Assembly (NCBI RefSeq): GCF_003429005.1
Contig: NZ_QVQV01000004.1
Span: 186,518-250,517, forward strand
DNA length: 64,000 nucleotides
Direction: 5' to 3'
From: Paraburkholderia sp. DHOC27
GTDB taxonomy: Bacteria > Pseudomonadota > Gammaproteobacteria > Burkholderiales > Burkholderiaceae
In this document: positions 59,389 through 64,000 of the stretch, piece after piece
Numbering within the stretch: the first letter of the stretch is position 1
Layout: each line of letters starts with the position of its first letter
The notes under the pieces: model-generated
Seen by the model: the letters and a program-made list of their open reading frames with translations, nothing else
Database searches by the model: none
Told to the model about the DNA's origin: nothing
Made by a program: the position numbers and the translations under genes

Positions 59389-60237
59389 TTAGCCGAAGCG
59401 GCCGGTGATGTAGTCCTCGGTTTCCTTGCGGACCGGCTTGATGAAGATCTTTTCGGTATCCCCGAATTCGATCAGCTCACCGAGGTACATATAGGCAGTG
59501 TAGTCCGAACAACGCGCAGCCTGCTGCATGTTGTGGGTGACGATCACCACGGTGTAATCGCTCTTCAGTTCGGCGATCAGTTCTTCGATACGGCCCGTCG
59601 AAATCGGGTCGAGCGCGGAACACGGTTCGTCGAGCAACAGCACTTCCGGACGGATCGCAATGCCGCGCGCAATGCACAGACGCTGCTGTTGACCACCCGA
59701 GAGACCGTAGCCGCTCTGCCCCAGCTTGTCCTTCACTTCGTTCCACAGCGCGGCCTTGGTCAGTGCCCATTCCACGCGGTCGTCCATCTCCGAACGCGAC
59801 AGCGTCTCGAACATCTTCACGCCAAAGGCGATGTTGTCGTAGATCGACATCGGGAACGGCGTCGGCTTCTGGAACACCATGCCGATACGCGCGCGCAGGA
59901 GCGAGATATCCATCTTGGAGGTGAGCAGGTTCTCACCGTCCATCATGATCTCGCCTTCCGCGCGCTGCTCCGGATAGAGCGCGTACATCTTGTTGAAGGT
60001 GCGCAGCAACGTGGACTTGCCGCAACCCGACGGGCCGATGAACGCGGTCACCTTGCCTTCGGGAATGCGCAGGTTGATGTTCTTCAGCGCGTGGTATTTG
60101 CCGTAGAAGAAGTTCAGGTCGTTGACTTCGATCTTCGGCCGCGCTGCTGCCTGTGCATGCTCGCTCTGGGCGGGGTCGAAACCAGCGGGCGCCGTAGGGC
60201 GCGCAGTCGGGTTAAGTTGAGTTTCTGCCATGTTCAT
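59389..60237 (-). CDS. pstB: Phosphate ABC transporter ATP-binding protein
   Basis: ATPase of the high-affinity phosphate importer, 282 residues. After a low-complexity N-terminus (about 30 residues) come Walker A GPSGCGKST, Q-loop FQKPTPFPMS, signature LSGGQQQRLCIARG and Walker B VLLLDEPCSALDP. The ATG at 60237 follows a GGAG seven bases upstream. Directly downstream of pstA. Confidence 0.98.
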   Translation of the reverse strand: MNMAETQLNPTARPTAPAGFDPAQSEHAQAAARPKIEVNDLNFFYGKYHALKNINLRIPEGKVTAFIGPSGCGKSTLLRTFNKMYALYPEQRAEGEIMMDGENLLTSKMDISLLRARIGMVFQKPTPFPMSIYDNIAFGVKMFETLSRSEMDDRVEWALTKAALWNEVKDKLGQSGYGLSGGQQQRLCIARGIAIRPEVLLLDEPCSALDPISTGRIEELIAELKSDYTVVIVTHNMQQAARCSDYTAYMYLGELIEFGDTEKIFIKPVRKETEDYITGRFG

Positions 60238-60252
60238 CGGATTACTCCGCCC

Positions 60253-61149
60253 TTACTTTTTCGAAAAGATCGCGCGAGCGAGGATGTTCAAACCCAGCAC
60301 CCCAAGCGTGATCAGGAAGACGCCGGCCCACGCAAGCGATTGCCACTGCGGGAAGGCGCTCATCGCAAACTGGTAGATCGTGACCGGCAGATTCGCCACC
60401 GGCTGATTCATGTTCAACGAGAAGAACTGGTTCGACATCGCGGTGAAAAGCAGCGGCGCCGTTTCACCGGCAATCCGCGCGACCGCCAGCAGCACGCCCG
60501 TGATGATGCCCGCCACCGACGCCTTCAGCGTGATGGACAGTACCATCTTCCACTTCGGCGTGCCGAGTGCGAAGGCTGCTTCACGCAGTGCGTTCGGCAC
60601 CAGCTTCAGCATGTTCTCGGTGGTGCGGATCACGATCGGAATCTGCAGCAGGCCGAGCGCGAACACACCGGACCAGCCGCTGAAGTGGCCCATCTTCGCC
60701 ACCACGAGCGCGTAGACGAACAGGCCCACGACGATGGACGGCGCCGACAGCAGAATGTCGTTGATGAAACGCGTGACGCTCGCGAGCCAACCCTTCTGGC
60801 CGTATTCGGCGAGATAGACGCCGGCCAGAATGCCGATCGGCGTGCCAACCAGCGTCGCCAGCGAAATCAGCATCAAGCTGCCGACGATCGCGTTGGCGAG
60901 ACCACCGCCATCGGTGTTCGGCGGCGGCGTGTTCTGCGTGAAGAGTTCGATCGACAGACCACCGATGCCAAGACGCAAGGTGGTGAATAGAATCCAGACG
61001 AGCCAGATGAGACCGAAGGCCATCGCGGCGAGCGCGAGTGCCAGCGCAATCGCGTTGGTCATGCGGCGTCGGCTTTGCAGCCGCTGGCGCATCGCTTCGA
61101 GCGCGGCGACGTCGTCAGTACCCGGCATGTTCAAGGTGGACTGGCTCAT
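60253..61149 (-). CDS. pstA: Phosphate ABC transporter permease PstA
   Basis: Inner-membrane permease of 298 residues. A soluble N-terminus (MSQSTLNMPGTDDVAALEAM) precedes six helices; the ABC-permease EAA loop reads REAAFALGTPKWKMVLSITL, and ARIAGETAPLLFTA is the family's later conserved block. The ATG at 61149 overlaps the pstC stop by four bases (ATGA). Confidence 0.97.
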   Translation of the reverse strand: MSQSTLNMPGTDDVAALEAMRQRLQSRRRMTNAIALALALAAMAFGLIWLVWILFTTLRLGIGGLSIELFTQNTPPPNTDGGGLANAIVGSLMLISLATLVGTPIGILAGVYLAEYGQKGWLASVTRFINDILLSAPSIVVGLFVYALVVAKMGHFSGWSGVFALGLLQIPIVIRTTENMLKLVPNALREAAFALGTPKWKMVLSITLKASVAGIITGVLLAVARIAGETAPLLFTAMSNQFFSLNMNQPVANLPVTIYQFAMSAFPQWQSLAWAGVFLITLGVLGLNILARAIFSKK

Positions 61150-62132
61150 TTCGCGCCCTCCCCTTTTTCGAGGCGAAGCAGCATGATCTTCGAGATCGCC
61201 AGCACGATGAAGGTAATCACAAAGAGGATCAGGCCGAGTTCCATCAGCGCCGAGGTATGCAGGCCCGGATCCGCTTCCGCGAATTCGTTGGCGAGCGCCG
61301 ACGTGATGCTGTTGCCCGGCGAAAACAGCGAGACATTGCTGAGCAGATTGGTGTTGCCGATCACGAAGGTCACGGCCATCGTCTCGCCGAGCGCGCGTCC
61401 GAGACCCAGCATGACGCCGCCGATCACGCCGCTCTTGGTGAACGGCAGCACGACCTTCCACATGACTTCCCACGTGGTGCAGCCAATGCCGTACGCCGAT
61501 TCCTTCAGCAGCACCGGCGTGACTTCGAACACGTCGCGCATCACCGAAGCGATGTACGGAATGATCATGATGGCGAGGATCACGCCCGCGCACAGAATGC
61601 CGATGCCGATGGGCGGCCCCTGAAACAGCGCGCCGACGAAGGGCACGCTGCCGAGCACGGTGCCGAGCGGCTTTTCGAACCAGGTGGCGAAGATCGGTGC
61701 GAACACTAGCAAGCCCCACATACCGTAGACGATCGAAGGGATCGCAGCCAGCAGCTCGATCGCGATGCCGAGCGGCCGGCGCAGCCACGCGGGCGCCAGT
61801 TCAGTGAGGAACAGCGCGATGCCGAAGCTGACCGGCACCGCAATGATGAGAGCAATGATGGAAGTGGCGACCGTGCCGTAGATCGGCACCAGCGCGCCAA
61901 ACTGCTTGCTGGGTGGATCCCAGTCGGAAGTCCACAGGAAAGCGAGGCCGAATTGCTTGATCGACGGCATGGAGGCGACGATCAGCGAGACGATGATGCC
62001 GCCGAGCAGCAGCAGCGTGACGATCGCGGCGAGACGTGCGAGGCCGCCGAAGATAACGTCGCCGGCGCGGCTGGGCGCTTTTTGCTGCCCAGCACTGGCG
62101 GGAGCTCTCGACACGATTGGGATGTCGGACAT
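61146..62132 (-). CDS. pstC: Phosphate ABC transporter permease PstC
   Basis: Inner-membrane permease of 328 residues, partner of PstA. Features are the first helix AAIVTLLLLGGIIVSLIVAS, WDPPSKQFGALVPIYGTVATS, the EAA loop KESAYGIGCTTWEVMWKVVL, and GLGRALGETMAVTFVIGN. The start at 62132 (MSDIPIVSRAPAS) is preferred over a longer frame. About 112 bases after pstS. Confidence 0.97.
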   Translation of the reverse strand: MSDIPIVSRAPASAGQQKAPSRAGDVIFGGLARLAAIVTLLLLGGIIVSLIVASMPSIKQFGLAFLWTSDWDPPSKQFGALVPIYGTVATSIIALIIAVPVSFGIALFLTELAPAWLRRPLGIAIELLAAIPSIVYGMWGLLVFAPIFATWFEKPLGTVLGSVPFVGALFQGPPIGIGILCAGVILAIMIIPYIASVMRDVFEVTPVLLKESAYGIGCTTWEVMWKVVLPFTKSGVIGGVMLGLGRALGETMAVTFVIGNTNLLSNVSLFSPGNSITSALANEFAEADPGLHTSALMELGLILFVITFIVLAISKIMLLRLEKGEGAK

Positions 62133-62244
62133 GGGAACCTGTGTGCCTGTTACCAGAAGCCGCATGACACAACGTCATGCAACCAGTACTACGGCCGCCG
62201 CGCCTCACATGAGACGGGGCGGCCTGTTACCAACTACGCGACGC

Positions 62245-63276
62245 TTACTCGGCAACCGACTTGCCCGATGCGTCCTTGACCTTTTCCTTCCACTGCGACT
62301 TGATTTCCGTCACGACCGATTCCGGCAGCGAGATGTAATCGAGGCTGTCAGCGGCCGACGAACCGTTCTTGAACGCCCAGTCGAAGAACTTCAGCGTTTC
62401 GGCGCCTTGCGGTGCCTTGTCCTGCGTCGTGTGCAGCAGCACGAACGTTGCGCCGACGATCGGCCATGCGTCCTTGCCCGGCTCGTTCGTCAGGATCTGA
62501 TAGAACGACTTCGACCAGTCAGCGCCAGCAGCCGCTGCCTTGAACGTTTCCGTCTTCGGCTCGACGATCGTGCCTGCCGAGTTCTTCATGTCGACGAACA
62601 CCATCTTGTTCTGCTTCGCGTACGCCCATTCCACGTAGCCGATTGCGCCCGGCAGACGTTGCACGAAGGCTGCGACGCCGTCGTTGCCCTTGCCGCCCGT
62701 ACCCGTCGGCCAGCTAACCGTTGCGCCTTCACCGACCTTCGACTTCCAGTCAGCGTTGACCTTCGACAGGTAGTTCGTCCAGATGAAGCTGGTGCCCGAA
62801 CCGTCAGCGCGGCGCACCACGGCGATGTCCGTATCCGGCAGCTTTGCCTTCGGGTTCAATGCGGCGATTGCCGGATCGTTCCACTTCTTGATCTTGCCCA
62901 GGTAGATGTCGCCGAGCACTTCACCCGACAGCACCAGCGAACCCGGGGTCACGCCCGGCAGGTTCACCACCGGCACCACGCCACCGACAACCGTCGGGAA
63001 CTGGAACAGGCCGTCTTTGGCCAGCTCGTCGTCCTTCAGCGGCGCGTCCGAACCTGCGAAATCGACCGTCTTGGCGATAATCTGCTTGATACCGCCCGAC
63101 GAACCGATACCTTGATAGTTCACCTTGCCGCCGCCCGACTTCTGATAGGCGTCTGCCCATTTCGTGTAGATGGGTGCTGCGAAGGTGCTGCCCGCGCCGG
63201 TGATATCAGCTGCTTGTGCGGTGAGCGCGAAGAGCGCGCCAGCCAAGCCAGCGAACGCGGTTTGCATCAATTTCAT
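62245..63276 (-). CDS. pstS: Phosphate-binding protein PstS
   Basis: Periplasmic phosphate receptor of 343 residues. Signal peptide KLMQTAFAGLAGALFALTAQA, then ADITGAGSTFAAPIYTKWAD. Phosphate ligands are in GAGSTF, GIGSSGGIKQI, FAGSDAPL and RRADGSGTSFIWTNYL. GGAGG precedes the ATG at 63276. First gene of the leftward pstSCAB-phoU-phoBR block and carries the strongest regulatory site. Confidence 0.98.
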   Translation of the reverse strand: MKLMQTAFAGLAGALFALTAQAADITGAGSTFAAPIYTKWADAYQKSGGGKVNYQGIGSSGGIKQIIAKTVDFAGSDAPLKDDELAKDGLFQFPTVVGGVVPVVNLPGVTPGSLVLSGEVLGDIYLGKIKKWNDPAIAALNPKAKLPDTDIAVVRRADGSGTSFIWTNYLSKVNADWKSKVGEGATVSWPTGTGGKGNDGVAAFVQRLPGAIGYVEWAYAKQNKMVFVDMKNSAGTIVEPKTETFKAAAAGADWSKSFYQILTNEPGKDAWPIVGATFVLLHTTQDKAPQGAETLKFFDWAFKNGSSAADSLDYISLPESVVTEIKSQWKEKVKDASGKSVAE

Positions 63277-63620
63277 GAGACCTCCAGTGGTGTGAGCGGA
63301 TTACACGACACCGCGAAGAATAGGGTCTCTTTATGACAGTAACGTGACTAACCGTGAAAATCGCGTGACACTTATATTACTGCGATGAAAGGCGAATTCG
63401 CGGCTATTAAAGGAGGGAGACGGTGGGCCTGATGCGGATTGGGAGAAGGTGTGGAAAATCAGGGACGGGAACGTTTGCGCGATCGCTTTAGCGCTGAAAT
63501 TTGCGCGTTGGAAAGCTGGTTTGGCGGGCCGGTGAATTGACGAAGGACGCGCGCGCTGCGTGGAGTGATGCTACACGCGCGTCGGGTTCGTTGTTTGGGC
63601 TGGCTGCTCCTGGCTACGTC
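63277..63620. other. Intergenic region between pstS and glmM
   Basis: Apart from the pstS promoter and Pho sites (63317-63369) the remaining ~250 bases hold no visible gene. No strong terminator was found for glmM, which reads into it from the right. Confidence 0.6.
63317..63369 (-). promoter_or_regulatory. PhoB box and promoter of pstS
   Basis: On the minus strand four half-sites begin at 63369 (GTCAC), 63358 (TTCAC), 63348 (GTCAC) and 63337 (GTCAT), spaced 11, 10 and 11 bases. Four bases after the last unit is a -10-like TATTCT (63322-63317). The gene starts 41 bases later. Confidence 0.82.
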
Positions 63621-64000
63621 TCAGGTGGTCGCCTGTTTGACGACATTCGCGATGGCTTCGGCGTGCCGCACCGCCTCGTCCACGCGCTGCGCTTCGACCA
63701 TCACGCGCAGCACCGGCTCCGTACCCGAGGCGCGAATCAGCACGCGCCCATGCCCTTCCAGCGCCGTTTCGGCCGCCTTGATGGCACGCTGGATGGCGTC
63801 GCTGCCCTTCCAGTCCGCGCCCGGCTGCATGCGCACGTTGATCAGCTTCTGCGGGAACAGCGTGACCCCTTCGAGCAGTTGCGCGAGCGACTTGCCGCCG
63901 CGCTTCATGGCCGCCAGTACCAGCAGCGAAGAGACGATGCCGTCACCGGTGGAATGGCGGTCGAGCGACAGAATATGGCCCGAGCCTTCCGCGCCCAGCT
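63621..64000 (-). CDS. glmM: Phosphoglucosamine mutase, 3' partial fragment of the gene (N-terminus outside window)
   Basis: Only the C-terminal ~126 residues are present; the frame is open to the right edge. The enzyme interconverts glucosamine-6-phosphate and glucosamine-1-phosphate for peptidoglycan and LPS. Seen are EGSGHILSLDRHSTGDGIVS (the sugar-binding loop EGSGH), LVLLAAMKRGGKSLAQLL near it, and the phosphate-binding loop VLIRASGTEPVLRVMVEA. In related genomes glmM lies just upstream of the pst operon, as here. Confidence 0.95.
   Translation of the reverse strand, partial: LGAEGSGHILSLDRHSTGDGIVSSLLVLAAMKRGGKSLAQLLEGVTLFPQKLINVRMQPGADWKGSDAIQRAIKAAETALEGHGRVLIRASGTEPVLRVMVEAQRVDEAVRHAEAIANVVKQATT

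Noticed and set aside
1..64000. CRISPR array, transposon ends, prophage or replication origin
   Set aside because: No spaced identical repeats of CRISPR type, no transposase or phage genes, and no DnaA-box cluster were seen. The tandem repeats present have no spacers.

Overview
The window is GC-rich chromosomal DNA from a Burkholderiaceae-type betaproteobacterium, most likely Paraburkholderia or a close relative. This rests on the gene content: an iolD-iolE-iolB inositol cluster, paired DUF4148 secreted proteins, an ornithine-lipid acyltransferase, and a pstS-pstC-pstA-pstB-phoU-phoB-phoR block next to ppk/ppx and glmM. No species can be fixed by eye, and no phage, transposase or CRISPR array is visible.

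Layout. 1-3316: end of a myo-inositol catabolic operon. 3317-4044: a gene-free, very large imperfect palindrome filling a convergent gap. 4051-10637: a lipoprotein with a 23-copy Asn-Ala-Thr repeat and a duplicated domain, a thioesterase, an iron alcohol dehydrogenase, a Nudix hydrolase and threonine aldolase. 10936-25777: housekeeping and metabolism (alaS, CoA transferase, ggt, glnS, an orphan amino-acid binding protein, Nudix, GST, an AI-2E-type transporter with an extra C-terminal domain, a YgjP-type peptidase). 25876-26939: a DUF3800 gene beside tRNA-Arg(UCU). 27079-37708: uppP, aldose epimerase, an M23/LysM lipoprotein, pentapeptide-repeat protein, DUF2288, MATE exporter, several tiny membrane proteins or lipoproteins, an XRE-cupin regulator, an SDR coupled to a divergent QueA paralogue, and tRNA-Pro(UGG).

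37891-47722 is one long leftward operon: an OmpR-type response regulator, a 1668-residue kinase-like/AAA/GAF/histidine-kinase protein, a REC-PAS3-HK-REC hybrid kinase and a REC-HK protein. The kinase-like domain lacks two catalytic residues. A short crotonase is divergent from it. 49010-50642 holds two DUF4148 paralogues whose promoters share a TAGGGTAAATA-type element placed identically at the -35 position; between them lie a 145-residue membrane-anchored protein and a 53-residue membrane protein.

50910-63276 is a phosphate-centred region: sixA, olsB, ppx/ppk, phoR-phoB-phoU and pstB-pstA-pstC-pstS, with glmM at the right edge. Both pstS and olsB are preceded by four tandem ~11-bp PhoB half-sites ending four bases before a -10 hexamer. 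This predicts that ornithine-lipid synthesis is switched on with phosphate uptake under phosphate starvation, so that phosphorus-free lipid can replace phospholipid. Four genes or candidate genes shorter than 63 codons (28191-28274, 34330-34518, 34710-34883, 50127-50288) were read by eye with ribosome-binding sites and membrane or lipoprotein segments.
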